From VAZQ01 sp963817015 (GTDB taxonomy: Bacteria > Pseudomonadota > Alphaproteobacteria > Rhizobiales > Xanthobacteraceae): a stretch of DNA of 64,000 bases. Positions 27,030 through 35,335 of this stretch are shown piece by piece. Under the pieces are notes generated by a model. The model was not told the origin of the DNA and made no database searches. It saw nothing but the letters and a program-made list of their open reading frames with translations. Position 1 is the stretch's first letter. Each line of letters opens with the position of its first letter. The position numbers were made by a program, and so were the translations under genes. The stretch spans positions 558,001-622,000 of the forward strand of contig CAWFMV010000007.1 in assembly GCA_963817015.1 (NCBI GenBank), given 5' to 3'.

Positions 27030-28154
27030 GTGCGCAAGTTCCTGTCGATCTTCGGAGGCTCCGCGCGGCAGAAGGCCAATCCAGCCCCCGGGGTTGGGAA
27101 CATTGATCTGCGCACGCTCGCGGGTTCCATGGCCCGCGAAGAGGCAGCCAAACTGAACGGCCAAACTCCCAAACGACCGACGCGTCCGGCGGCCACTCCT
27201 GACGGCGCCGTTCCGCGCGGTCACCAGGCCGGACCTCCGCCGCGCCGGCGCGAGGAGCCCATGCAGGAGCCGCCGCCCACGCAGGCGCGCCGCCCAATCC
27301 CGGCCGAGGCCAGGGAGGCGCGTTCCCCTGATATGCGCCCCCCTGGAGGGGCACCTGCCGCCCCGGGGCGGGCCGGCCGCGGGCAGACGCCGGAGAGCCG
27401 CGACGACGGTTTTGCGCGTCAGCCGCCACGTGAGGGGTATCTAGCTACCTTTGGGCTCGAGAAGAGCTTTGGCAATCGTAAGGTGGTCCGCGGGCCGAGC
27501 ATTTATGTGCGCCGCGGCGAGGCAGTGGGGCTGCTCGGGCCGAACGGCGCCGGCAAGACCACCGTGTTCTACATGATCACTGGGCTGATCAAGCCGGATC
27601 GCGGCAGGATCGAGCTCGATGGCCACGACGTCACCCGGCTGCCAATGTACCAGCGCGCCAGGCTCGGCATTGGGTACCTGCCGCAGGAGGCATCGATCTT
27701 CCGCGGCCTCAATGTCGAGGAGAATATTCGCGCCGTGCTGGAGGTGACCGAGCCCAATCGGCGCAAACGCGAGGCCGATCTCAACTCGCTGTTGGCGGAA
27801 TTCGGCCTGACCAAGCTGCGCAAAAGCCCGAGCATTGCGCTCTCGGGCGGCGAACGCCGCCGCTGCGAGATCGCCCGGGCGCTGGCGACGCGGCCGAACT
27901 ACATGCTGCTCGACGAGCCGTTCGCCGGCATTGACCCGATTGCGGTGGGCGACATCAAGACGCTGGTGCGCCACCTGACCAGTCGCGGCATCGGGGTTCT
28001 GATTACCGACCACAATGTGCGGGAGACGCTGGCGCTCACCGACCGGGCCTACATCATCTACTCGGGTGAGGTGCTGCGCGAAGGTCGGGCGGCCGATATT
28101 GTGAACGATCCTGAGGTCCGACGGCTCTACCTCGGCGAGGAATTCAGGATGTAG
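27030..28154 (+). CDS. lptB: LPS export ABC transporter ATPase LptB with proline-rich N-terminal extension
   Basis: Cytoplasmic ATPase that powers LPS extraction with LptFG. Residues from about 137 form a complete ABC domain: Walker A GPNGAGKTT, Q-loop LPQEASIF, signature LSGGERRR, Walker B YMLLDEPFAGID and switch ITDHN. Ahead lies a Pro/Arg/Ala-rich, probably disordered region of about 135 residues, absent from the 240-residue E. coli protein. The start is GTG at 27030, and no ATG lies upstream in frame close by. Such extensions are known to me from related Bradyrhizobiaceae. Confidence 0.92.
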   Translation: MRKFLSIFGGSARQKANPAPGVGNIDLRTLAGSMAREEAAKLNGQTPKRPTRPAATPDGAVPRGHQAGPPPRRREEPMQEPPPTQARRPIPAEAREARSPDMRPPGGAPAAPGRAGRGQTPESRDDGFARQPPREGYLATFGLEKSFGNRKVVRGPSIYVRRGEAVGLLGPNGAGKTTVFYMITGLIKPDRGRIELDGHDVTRLPMYQRARLGIGYLPQEASIFRGLNVEENIRAVLEVTEPNRRKREADLNSLLAEFGLTKLRKSPSIALSGGERRRCEIARALATRPNYMLLDEPFAGIDPIAVGDIKTLVRHLTSRGIGVLITDHNVRETLALTDRAYIIYSGEVLREGRAADIVNDPEVRRLYLGEEFRM

Positions 28155-28340
28155 GCCGGGCGCCAGGACGCGGCCCGTATTTCATAAGTAATTGATAATA
28201 AAATATTTTCTATTTTTGGCGTGTCGGTTGGGCAACAGTTCCAAGCCGTTATCCCGATCCTGTTAAGGCTCGCGCCGGAATCGGTGTACACCGGCTTCGA
28301 AACCGTATAAGCAAGAACCGGACCATTTGTGCATCGCAGC

Positions 28341-29846
28341 ATGGCGCTAACACAGCGACTCGAGATACGACAGAGCCAAGCGCTCGTCATGACGCCGCAG
28401 CTGATGCAGGCCATCAAGCTGCTGCAGCTCTCCAATCTCGATCTGGCCGCCTACGTGGAAGGTGAGCTCGAGAAGAACCCGCTGCTCGAGCGCAGTAGCG
28501 AGGAGCCCGATGCGCCCGCCGCCAGCGAGGGTGAGGCGCAGCAGAAGGCGGAGCCGGAATGGTCAAGTGAGGGTGGTGCCCGAGGCGAGGAGTTCGAGCC
28601 GCCCGAAGGCACCAGCTCCGATCCCGATGACGGTGGCGAAAGCCGGCAAGTCAGCGCTGACCATATGCCCGCGCAATCAGAGTGGGCTTCTGTCGGTGCG
28701 GGCGCGCGTCCGGATGCGGACTATAACCTGGAAGCGTTCGTGTCGGCTGAGGTCACGCTGGTCGATCATCTCGCCGAGCAGCTGGCGCTTGCGGTTGTCG
28801 ATCCGGTCCGCCGCATGATCGGGCGGCACCTGATCGATCTGGTCGACGAGGCGGGCTATCTGACCGAGAGCCTGGCCGAGGCGGCCGAGAAGCTCGGTGC
28901 GCCGCTCGCCGAGGTCGAGGCGGTGCTGGGAATCCTGCAGGGTTTCGATCCACCCGGTGTGGGCGCACGCAATCTCACGGAATGCATTGCCATTCAGCTC
29001 AGGGAGCGCGATCGCTTCGATCCCGCCATGCAGACGCTGGTCGAGCATCTCGACCTCCTCGCCAAGCGCGACCTTGCGGCGCTGCGCAAGGTCTGCAACG
29101 TGAGCGAGGATGATCTCAGCGACATGATCGCCGAGATCCGGCATCTCAATCCGAAGCCAGGGCTCGCATTCGGAAGCACGCTGGTGCAGCCGATCGTGCC
29201 CGACGTGTTCGTGCGGCAAGGCCCCGACGGCGGCTACATCGTGGAGCTCAACTCCGACACGCTGCCCAAGGTGCTCTTGAACCAGAGCTACTACGCCGAG
29301 GTCGCCGGCACCGCCAGGAACAACAAAGACAAAACTTATCTCGCCGATTGTCTGCAGACCGCGACGTGGCTGGTGCGTGCGCTCGACCAGCGCGCCAAGA
29401 CCATTCTCAAGGTCGCCAAGGAGATCGTGCGGCAGCAGGATGCTTTCTTCGCACGCGGCGTTCAGCATCTGCGTCCGCTCAATCTCAAGACTGTCGCGGA
29501 CGCGATCGAGATGCACGAATCCACCGTGTCGCGTGTCACCGCCAACAAATACATGGCGACCAGCCGTGGCATCTTCGAATTAAAATATTTCTTCACTTCG
29601 GCGATCGCGTCGGCCGATGGCGGTGAAGCGCATTCGGCCGAGGCCGTGCGTCATCGTATCAAACAGCTGATCGACGCGGAAAGCTCGCAGGATGTGCTCT
29701 CCGATGACACCATCGTGGAGCGGCTGCGCGCGGCCGGGATTGATATCGCGCGCCGGACGGTGGCCAAGTATCGCGAGGCGATGCGGATTCCATCCTCCGT
29801 GCAAAGGCGGCGCGAAAAGCAGTTGTCGGCGGGTGTAGCGACCTGA
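28341..29846 (+). CDS. rpoN: RNA polymerase sigma-54 factor
   Basis: Recognises -24/-12 promoters, needs enhancer-binding ATPases, and typically controls nitrogen and carbon-source genes. Start ATG at 28341 gives MALTQRLEIRQSQALVMTPQ, the region I consensus; a GTG 12 bases upstream is unlikely. An acidic region II (about residues 55-125) is followed by the core-binding domain and the C-terminal RpoN box ARRTVAKYREAM. About 501 residues. The preceding 185 bp (28155-28340) are AT-rich around 28185-28220 and probably hold its promoter. hpf and ptsN follow, the usual linkage. Confidence 0.97.
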   Translation: MALTQRLEIRQSQALVMTPQLMQAIKLLQLSNLDLAAYVEGELEKNPLLERSSEEPDAPAASEGEAQQKAEPEWSSEGGARGEEFEPPEGTSSDPDDGGESRQVSADHMPAQSEWASVGAGARPDADYNLEAFVSAEVTLVDHLAEQLALAVVDPVRRMIGRHLIDLVDEAGYLTESLAEAAEKLGAPLAEVEAVLGILQGFDPPGVGARNLTECIAIQLRERDRFDPAMQTLVEHLDLLAKRDLAALRKVCNVSEDDLSDMIAEIRHLNPKPGLAFGSTLVQPIVPDVFVRQGPDGGYIVELNSDTLPKVLLNQSYYAEVAGTARNNKDKTYLADCLQTATWLVRALDQRAKTILKVAKEIVRQQDAFFARGVQHLRPLNLKTVADAIEMHESTVSRVTANKYMATSRGIFELKYFFTSAIASADGGEAHSAEAVRHRIKQLIDAESSQDVLSDDTIVERLRAAGIDIARRTVAKYREAMRIPSSVQRRREKQLSAGVAT

Positions 29847-29940
29847 TTTGGGCGCGTCAGCCTGGCATCTGGCGGCGGCACGGTCGCGATCCTATGTCAT
29901 ATTAAGAGCTGTCATGAGGAGCGCATAACGGAGGGCGATC

Positions 29941-30264
29941 ATGCCGTTTCGCGTCTCGGGTAAGAACATCGACGTGGGAGAAGCGTTGCGCACGAAGATC
30001 AACACGCGCATCGCCGAGGTGGCCGCCAAATATTTCGATGGTGGGTATTCCGGCCATGTGACGGTCGGGAAGGACGGTTTTGGCTTCCGTACCGAATGCG
30101 TCGTGCATCTCGATTCCGGGATTGTGTTCGAGGCTGACGCCATGGCGGCTGATGCTTATGCAAGCGCCGAGCAGGCGGCGCTCCGTATCGAGAAGCAGTT
30201 GCGTCGCTACAAGCGGCGCCTCAAGGATCACCAAGTGGCACGGCCGCGGCCAGAAATCGAGTAG
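29941..30264 (+). CDS. hpf: Ribosome hibernation factor, short form (lacks C-terminal domain)
   Basis: HPF/RaiA domain protein that inactivates ribosomes in stationary phase. MPFRVSGKNIDVGEALRTKI to YKRRLKDH is a complete N-terminal domain. The frame then stops at 107 residues (ARPRPEIE), whereas alphaproteobacterial homologues are usually about 190-200 residues with a dimerisation domain. The next 420 bp hold repeats, not that domain in any frame, so the tail has been lost rather than shifted. ATG at 29941 follows GGAGGGCGATC. Between rpoN and ptsN as in relatives. Confidence 0.88.
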   Translation: MPFRVSGKNIDVGEALRTKINTRIAEVAAKYFDGGYSGHVTVGKDGFGFRTECVVHLDSGIVFEADAMAADAYASAEQAALRIEKQLRRYKRRLKDHQVARPRPEIE

Positions 30265-30326
30265 GGCTGGCTGGCGGCCGCAAGGGTTCCCTCCTTACCG
30301 CCGGTTGCCGGCGTAATCCCCAAGGG

Positions 30327-30493
30327 CTAGTGTCGCGGATTTGAAGTTTCTACACCACCTGAAGCAAACTCTGTTGGGAACTTCAAATCGAAAAGCGGCA
30401 CTGGAATCATAGAGTTGCTAGTGCCCCTTTGTTTCCGAAGCTCGTGTCAGAGCGTGCTGAGGAGTATCGCGAACTTCGGAAACGGGGCACTAG
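30327..30493. repeat. Two linked inverted-repeat units between hpf and ptsN
   Basis: Unit 1 begins ctagtgtcgcgg and has ggatttgaagtt (from about 30337) facing aacttcaaat (from about 30379). Unit 2 has gctagtgcccctttgtttcc at 30417-30436 facing cttcggaaacggggcactag at 30474-30493. Both share ctagtg ends. From memory this resembles a dispersed intergenic element of Bradyrhizobium-like genomes. The remaining bases between hpf (30264) and ptsN (30684) show no gene. Confidence 0.6.
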
Positions 30494-30683
30494 TATGTCA
30501 GGTGCATTGTTGCAATCGGAAGAAATGTACACGGCCGCGATTGGTTAACGTGACTCGATGATGACAGGATACTCGGCTCTCTGCATGTGCGCTTTGCTCC
30601 CATTGACGGCCAGAGAGTCGGCTCTTATGGTCCGCCGCCTTCGACGGGCCAGCGCTTGAGTTCCCGGATACTGGAATCAATCC

Positions 30684-31145
30684 ATGCCGCTCAACGATCT
30701 CGTGGCGCCCAATGCGATCATTCCGGCGCTGAAGGTCAACGGCAAGAAGCAGGCCCTGCAGGAGCTCGCCGCCAAGGCTGCGGAACTCTCCGGGCTTAGC
30801 GAGCGTACGATCTTCGAGATTCTCATGCAGAGAGAGAAGCTCGGCTCGACCGGCGTCGGTAATGGTATCGCCATTCCGCACGGCAAGCTGCCGAAGCTCA
30901 ACAAGCTGTTCGGCGTGTTTGCGCGCCTCGAGCGCCCGATCGACTTCGAAGCGCTCGATGGGCAAGCCGTCGACCTGGTATTCCTGCTGCTCGCGCCCGA
31001 AGGCGCCGGTGCCGATCATCTCAAGGCACTGGCGCGCGTCGCCAGGCTGTTGCGGGACCCCGACGTCGCGCACAAGCTTCGTGATTCCCGCGACGTCGAG
31101 GCGCTCTATTCCGTGCTGGCGCTGCCGTCGGCCAGCGCGGCTTAG
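30684..31145 (+). CDS. ptsN: Nitrogen-regulatory PTS IIA protein
   Basis: EIIA-Ntr, the final phospho-acceptor of the PTS-Ntr chain, which regulates potassium, carbon and nitrogen functions by protein contact. The 153-residue protein has the active site His66 in GNGIAIPHGKL and the family start MPLNDLVAPNAIIPALK. ATG at 30684. It lies downstream of rpoN and hpf, the standard arrangement, though separated from hpf by repeats. Confidence 0.96.
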   Translation: MPLNDLVAPNAIIPALKVNGKKQALQELAAKAAELSGLSERTIFEILMQREKLGSTGVGNGIAIPHGKLPKLNKLFGVFARLERPIDFEALDGQAVDLVFLLLAPEGAGADHLKALARVARLLRDPDVAHKLRDSRDVEALYSVLALPSASAA

Positions 31146-31180
31146 CCTCTATTATTTGGCTTGCTCGTCTAACCTTCCGC

Positions 31181-31465
31181 TCAGTGCACGCTAACCGTCT
31201 CGAGCTCCTGGCTCCAGGCGTTGGCGACTGCAGCCTCGCGGCTGTCGGTGAGCATGATCGGCGTGCCGTCAGCGGCGTGCAGCGCGTAGAGCAGCGTGCC
31301 GGGCGCGAGCTCGGGCGCCTGCGGGAACTGCTTCTGCACGTCCTCGGACTTGATCGTTCTGACATAGGCAATACGACCACCGCCGAGCACCGCGAGCGCT
31401 TCGGGTGAGATGCTGCTGAAGGTGACGTTGGTGCTGTTAGTGTTGTTGGTGTTGTTCGTATTCAT
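31181..31465 (-). CDS. DUF1150 family protein
   Basis: Small alphaproteobacterial protein of 94 residues. The conserved core ISPEALAVLGGGRIAYVR, KSEDVQKQFPQAPELAPG and LLYALHAADGTPIMLTDSRE marks DUF1150; function unknown. The N-terminus is an Asn-Thr repeat (MNTNNTNNTNSTN) encoded by trinucleotide-like repeats. It lies 54 bp downstream of the Hsp20 gene on the same strand, a pairing common in Rhizobiales, so co-expression under stress is likely. Confidence 0.88.
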   Translation of the reverse strand: MNTNNTNNTNSTNVTFSSISPEALAVLGGGRIAYVRTIKSEDVQKQFPQAPELAPGTLLYALHAADGTPIMLTDSREAAVANAWSQELETVSVH

Positions 31466-31519
31466 GGCCCTCGACTCCTTTCTACTTTGCTACAGGTCGA
31501 GTCCTGGTTGCAGTTGAGT

Positions 31520-31945
31520 TCAGTCGTGGTCGGTGATGCTGATCGACTTGACGGTCCGCTCAGGCTCAGGTCTTGCCAGGTCGATCGATAGCAGTCCGCT
31601 CCTCAAATCCGCGCCCAGCACCTCCATTCCGTCCGCGAGCACGAAGGTGCGCTGGAATTGGCGCGCCGCGATGCCGCGGTGGAGATATTGGCGGGTCTTG
31701 TCGTCCTGCTGCCGCCCGCGAATGACAAGCTGGCTTTCCTCCAGCGTCACGTCGAGCTGATCGCGCGTGAATCCGGCGACCGCCAGCGTGATCCGCAGGC
31801 GCTCAGGCTTGCCGTCTTCCCGGGCGATCCGTTCGATGTTGTAAGGCGGATAGCCATCCGCCCCCTTGGTGACGCGGTCAAGTGCACGCTCAATCTCATC
31901 GAATCCGAGAAGAAACGGACTGGACAGCGACGGAACTCGTGACAT
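31520..31945 (-). CDS. Small heat-shock protein (Hsp20/alpha-crystallin)
   Basis: ATP-independent chaperone that holds unfolding proteins. A 141-residue protein with the alpha-crystallin domain from YNIERIAREDG to LLSIDLARPEPER, including the GILTI-like GLLSIDL; the N-arm is MSRVPSLSSPFLLGFDEIER. ATG at 31945 follows GAGGG; an ATG 15 bases upstream is less likely. The DUF1150 gene follows. The 220 bp before it (31946-32167) hold both divergent promoters; I could not find a clear ROSE thermometer. Confidence 0.92.
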   Translation of the reverse strand: MSRVPSLSSPFLLGFDEIERALDRVTKGADGYPPYNIERIAREDGKPERLRITLAVAGFTRDQLDVTLEESQLVIRGRQQDDKTRQYLHRGIAARQFQRTFVLADGMEVLGADLRSGLLSIDLARPEPERTVKSISITDHD

Positions 31946-32167
31946 TTTCAAAGCCCTCATCGAAGCGACTTTGACGGGGCCCTTGCGGCACCCCCTCTGA
32001 TCGGAGCCGGGCCGGCATCAGGCCTGCCCACAGTCCGAATACGATCCAATATGGGGGGTCTCGGTTACGGGTTCAAGAATGATCGGCGGCTGCGCCCCTG
32101 GCCCGTCGGGCGATTACAAAATGTTAAGTATGCTAGGTTGCAGCAGGGCTTGAGCCGGGAGGAAAGC

Positions 32168-33103
32168 GTGCGGATTGCGGTCATGGGATCGGGTGGGGTC
32201 GGAGGCTTTTTCGGTGCCAAGCTGGCGCGCGGCGGAGCCGACGTCAACTTCGTGGCACGCGGCGCTCACCTTGCAGCCATGCGCGAGCACGGGATTGCGA
32301 TCGAGAGCACGGACGAGTCGTTCAGCTTGCCCAACGTCAAAGTGACGGACGATCCCGCAACGATCGGCCCAGTCGATCTGGTGATGTTCGGGGTCAAGCT
32401 CTGGGACACCGAGCAGGCGGCGCGCTCGCTCAAGCCAATCATAGGGCGCGAGACCGCGCTCATTTCCTTTCAGAACGGCGTGCAGAAAGACGACCTGTTG
32501 CGCCCGATCGTCGGCGAGAGCGCGATCATGGGCGGAGTCGCCTATGTGGGCACGAACATCAGCCGGCCCGGTGTCATCGCCCAGAAGGGGCCGATGCAGC
32601 GCCTTGTGTTCGGCGAGTACGACGGCAGCCGCTCGCGCCGCGCCGAAGAGTTTCTTGCGGCCTGCCAGCGCGGCGGTATCAACGCCGAGATCAGCGCGGA
32701 TGTGCGCAGCGAGATCTGGCAGAAGTTCATCTTCCTCGCCAGCATGGCGGCGGCGACGGCGTCGACTCGCAAGTCGCTCGGTCCGGTGCGCTCGCATCCC
32801 CTGACGCGGCAGTTCTTCCTCGATCTCATGCGCGAGGTCGCGGCGGTTGGGCGCGCGCACGGGGCGGCGATCCCGGACAATTTCGCCGAGCAGCGGCTGG
32901 CGTTTGCGGATACGCTGCATCCCGACATGTCGGCTTCGATGCATCATGACCTGGAGCAGGGCCGACCCCTGGAGCTGCAATGGCTTTCTGGCGGCGTGGT
33001 CGATCTCGGCGCCAAGGTCGGCGTGCCGACGCCGCTGCATCGCGCGGTGCGCGACGCGCTCATTCTGCACGCGGCTGGGCGCCCGGATAGCAAGCCCGCA
33101 TAG
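32168..33103 (+). CDS. 2-dehydropantoate 2-reductase family protein (PanE-like)
   Basis: NADPH-dependent ketopantoate-reductase family enzyme. GTG at 32168 follows a strong GGGAGGAAAGC site and begins RIAVMGSGGVGGFFGAKLA, the Rossmann motif; FQNGVQKDD and EIWQKFIFLASM carry the usual Asn and Lys positions. About 311 residues, family length. Its place directly before a mandelate-racemase relative (9 bp gap) suggests a catabolic 2-oxo or 2-hydroxy acid reductase rather than pantothenate synthesis, but this is inference. Confidence 0.87.
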   Translation: MRIAVMGSGGVGGFFGAKLARGGADVNFVARGAHLAAMREHGIAIESTDESFSLPNVKVTDDPATIGPVDLVMFGVKLWDTEQAARSLKPIIGRETALISFQNGVQKDDLLRPIVGESAIMGGVAYVGTNISRPGVIAQKGPMQRLVFGEYDGSRSRRAEEFLAACQRGGINAEISADVRSEIWQKFIFLASMAAATASTRKSLGPVRSHPLTRQFFLDLMREVAAVGRAHGAAIPDNFAEQRLAFADTLHPDMSASMHHDLEQGRPLELQWLSGGVVDLGAKVGVPTPLHRAVRDALILHAAGRPDSKPA

Positions 33104-33112
33104 GTCCGCGTG

Positions 33113-34240
33113 ATGATCACCGATGCCGCGCTGCCGCCGCTGACCATCCGCGCCGTGCGCTCGATCGGCGTCGAGGTGCCGATGACCCATGCGCTCGGGA
33201 CGAGCCAGGCGCGGATCACGCGGGCGCCGCTGCTGCTGATCGATCTCGAGACCGAGGAAGGCATCACCGGCCGTGCGTACCTGTTCTGCTATCTGCGAGC
33301 GGCAGCGCCCGCGATGGCGGCGATGCTGGACGAGATCGGTCGCATGGTCACGGGCGACCGGATCGTGCCGGGGCAGCTGTGGGGCAAGCTTGCGCAGCGC
33401 TTCATGCTGATCGGCGTGCAGGGCGTCGTGCGCATGGCGATGGCGGGGCTTGACGTTGCGGCATGGGATGCTCTTGCAATCGCTGCAGGCGTTCCGCTGG
33501 CGACGTTGCTTGACGCCAATCCTGACTCCAATCTTGGCGCCAAGCCTCAGCCGGTGCGGGCCTATAACAGCTGCGGGCTCGGGCTGATGACGCCAGATGA
33601 AGTTGCCGACGAGGCGGAGAAGCTGCTTGCGCGCGGCTTCCGCGCTGTGAAGCTGCGGCTCGGCTACCCGACGCTCACGGAGGATCTCGCGGCCGTGCAC
33701 GCTGTTCGCCGTCGGATCGGCGGCGATGTAGCCCTCATGGTGGACTACAATCAGGCGCTCTCCGTCACTGAAGCGCTCGATCGCGGCCGTGCGCTCGAAG
33801 CCGAGAGCATCTGCTGGATCGAGGAGCCGATCCGGCACGACGACTACGCCGGATGCGCTTCACTCGCACAGGCGCTGACGACGCCGATCCAGATTGGCGA
33901 GAACTTCTCGCTGCCGGTCGCGATGGAGACGGCGCTGAAGGCCGGCGCTGCCGACTATGTGATGCCCGACCTCGAGCGAATCGGTGGCGTTACCGGGTGG
34001 CGGCGCGCGGCGGTGCTTGCGGCCGAGCATGGCATCAAGATGTCGTCGCATCTCTTTCCGGAGGTGAGCGCGCATCTGCTGGCGGCGACGCCGACCAGCC
34101 ATTTTCTCGAATACATGGATTGGGCTGATGCGCTTGTGCAGGAGCCGCTGCGCATTGTCGATGGCAACGCCATCATTCCAGATCGCCCCGGCAACGGGCT
34201 GGTATGGGATCAGGCAAAGGTCGCGCGCTTCCGGATGTGA
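33113..34240 (+). CDS. Mandelate racemase-like enolase superfamily enzyme
   Basis: Divalent-metal enzyme that abstracts a proton alpha to a carboxylate. It aligns without gaps, from memory, to Pseudomonas mandelate racemase over the barrel: metal ligands Asp211 (MVDYNQ), Glu237 (WIEEP), Glu263 (IGEN), the Asp286/His313 dyad (MPD, MSSHLF). The lysine pair is altered: KLR at 180-182 where the racemase has KxK, so the second catalytic lysine is Arg182. Reaction may therefore be one-sided or different (dehydration). ATG at 33113; GTG at 33110 also possible. Co-transcribed with the PanE-like gene, convergent with a Bug binding protein. Confidence 0.88.
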   Translation: MITDAALPPLTIRAVRSIGVEVPMTHALGTSQARITRAPLLLIDLETEEGITGRAYLFCYLRAAAPAMAAMLDEIGRMVTGDRIVPGQLWGKLAQRFMLIGVQGVVRMAMAGLDVAAWDALAIAAGVPLATLLDANPDSNLGAKPQPVRAYNSCGLGLMTPDEVADEAEKLLARGFRAVKLRLGYPTLTEDLAAVHAVRRRIGGDVALMVDYNQALSVTEALDRGRALEAESICWIEEPIRHDDYAGCASLAQALTTPIQIGENFSLPVAMETALKAGAADYVMPDLERIGGVTGWRRAAVLAAEHGIKMSSHLFPEVSAHLLAATPTSHFLEYMDWADALVQEPLRIVDGNAIIPDRPGNGLVWDQAKVARFRM

Positions 34241-34306
34241 TCGGACAATAATTAAAGGTCCTGAATGCCATGCATCCAGGACCTCTTTGTGCCGCAGCAA
34301 CGCGCG

Positions 34307-35335
34307 CTATTTGATCAGCTCGCCGATCCGGTCCACCACCGATTTCGGCGTCGCGTAGATTTTCTTGATCAACGCTCCGAGGTGCTCGCCATCCTCCGGC
34401 TCGACATCGAGCTTCTGCTTGGTCGCGTCGGCAACGAAGTCTTTGTCCTTCATGGTGGCACTGAAGGCATCGCGCAGCATCTTCAGCCGATCAGCCGGCA
34501 GGTCCGGCGGCGCCACGAACGGCCGCCCGATGCCTTGCCCGGCATAGAGAAAGTCGAGCGCCTGCTTCTCGTCGGCGCTGCGACCGAGGTCGACGATGAA
34601 CGGAGCGCCGTGGAGGTCGATCGTCGGCTTGACGCCACCATAGAACAGCACGTTGACTTTCTTGGTGGCGATCCAATCCGGCCGCTTGCTGATCACGCTG
34701 TCGAGGCTTTCGCAGATGCCGTCGACCTCGTTGCGCTCCATGGCCAGAAATACGTCGGTTGACGAGGGAAAGCCCGAGATCAGCTTGAACTTGGTGCCGA
34801 AGATGCCGTTGAGCGCCTTCGGGTAGGAATATGTGCCGGTGCCAACGCCGGTATTGCCGATGATGAGCTCGCTCTCCTGCAGATCCTTGAAGGTCTTCAC
34901 CTTCGCGCGGGCCATTGAGATACAAATATTGGTTTCAGTGGTCGGAGTGCCGATCCAGGAGATCTTGAGCGGGTCGAAGCGGGCACCGGGCGCCCCGGTC
35001 AGCGGCCCGAGCGGTGCGTCGCGGGCGATGATGGCGAGCACGGTGCCGTCCTTCGGCGCAATGGTGAAGATGTGGTTGGCGGCATTGAAGCTGCCGCCGC
35101 CCGGCATGTTCTGCGGCACCACATTGGGATTGCCCGGCAAATGCTTGCCAATATAGCGGGCGACCACCCGGCCCCAGGCGTCATAGCCGCCGCCGGGCCC
35201 GAACCCGATGATCATGGTGACGTTCTTGCCGGCGAGACTCGGCCCCTGCGCGGCAGCCGGCACGAGCGCCAGGACACCGAACGCGAGGGCGAGCGATCCC
35301 GCCATAGCGATTGGGCTGATCTTTTTGTTAGGCAT
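34307..35335 (-). CDS. Bug-family tripartite tricarboxylate transporter binding protein
   Basis: Periplasmic carboxylate-binding protein, 342 residues, with signal peptide ending PAAAQ and the Bug motif VTMIIGFGPGGGYDAWGRVV, then NMPGGGSFNAANHIF. Intact. No TctA or TctB genes adjoin. It converges with the mandelate-racemase relative, so it may capture the carboxylate that this enzyme handles; context alone supports this. ATG at 35335. Confidence 0.9.
   Translation of the reverse strand: MPNKKISPIAMAGSLALAFGVLALVPAAAQGPSLAGKNVTMIIGFGPGGGYDAWGRVVARYIGKHLPGNPNVVPQNMPGGGSFNAANHIFTIAPKDGTVLAIIARDAPLGPLTGAPGARFDPLKISWIGTPTTETNICISMARAKVKTFKDLQESELIIGNTGVGTGTYSYPKALNGIFGTKFKLISGFPSSTDVFLAMERNEVDGICESLDSVISKRPDWIATKKVNVLFYGGVKPTIDLHGAPFIVDLGRSADEKQALDFLYAGQGIGRPFVAPPDLPADRLKMLRDAFSATMKDKDFVADATKQKLDVEPEDGEHLGALIKKIYATPKSVVDRIGELIK

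Noticed and set aside
28185..28225. AT-rich block before rpoN as a possible origin or IS end
   Set aside because: No DnaA boxes, terminal repeats or target duplication; most simply the rpoN promoter region.
31946..32000. ROSE-type RNA thermometer before hsp20
   Set aside because: No conserved anti-Shine-Dalgarno UUGCU-like segment pairing with the GAGGG site could be found.
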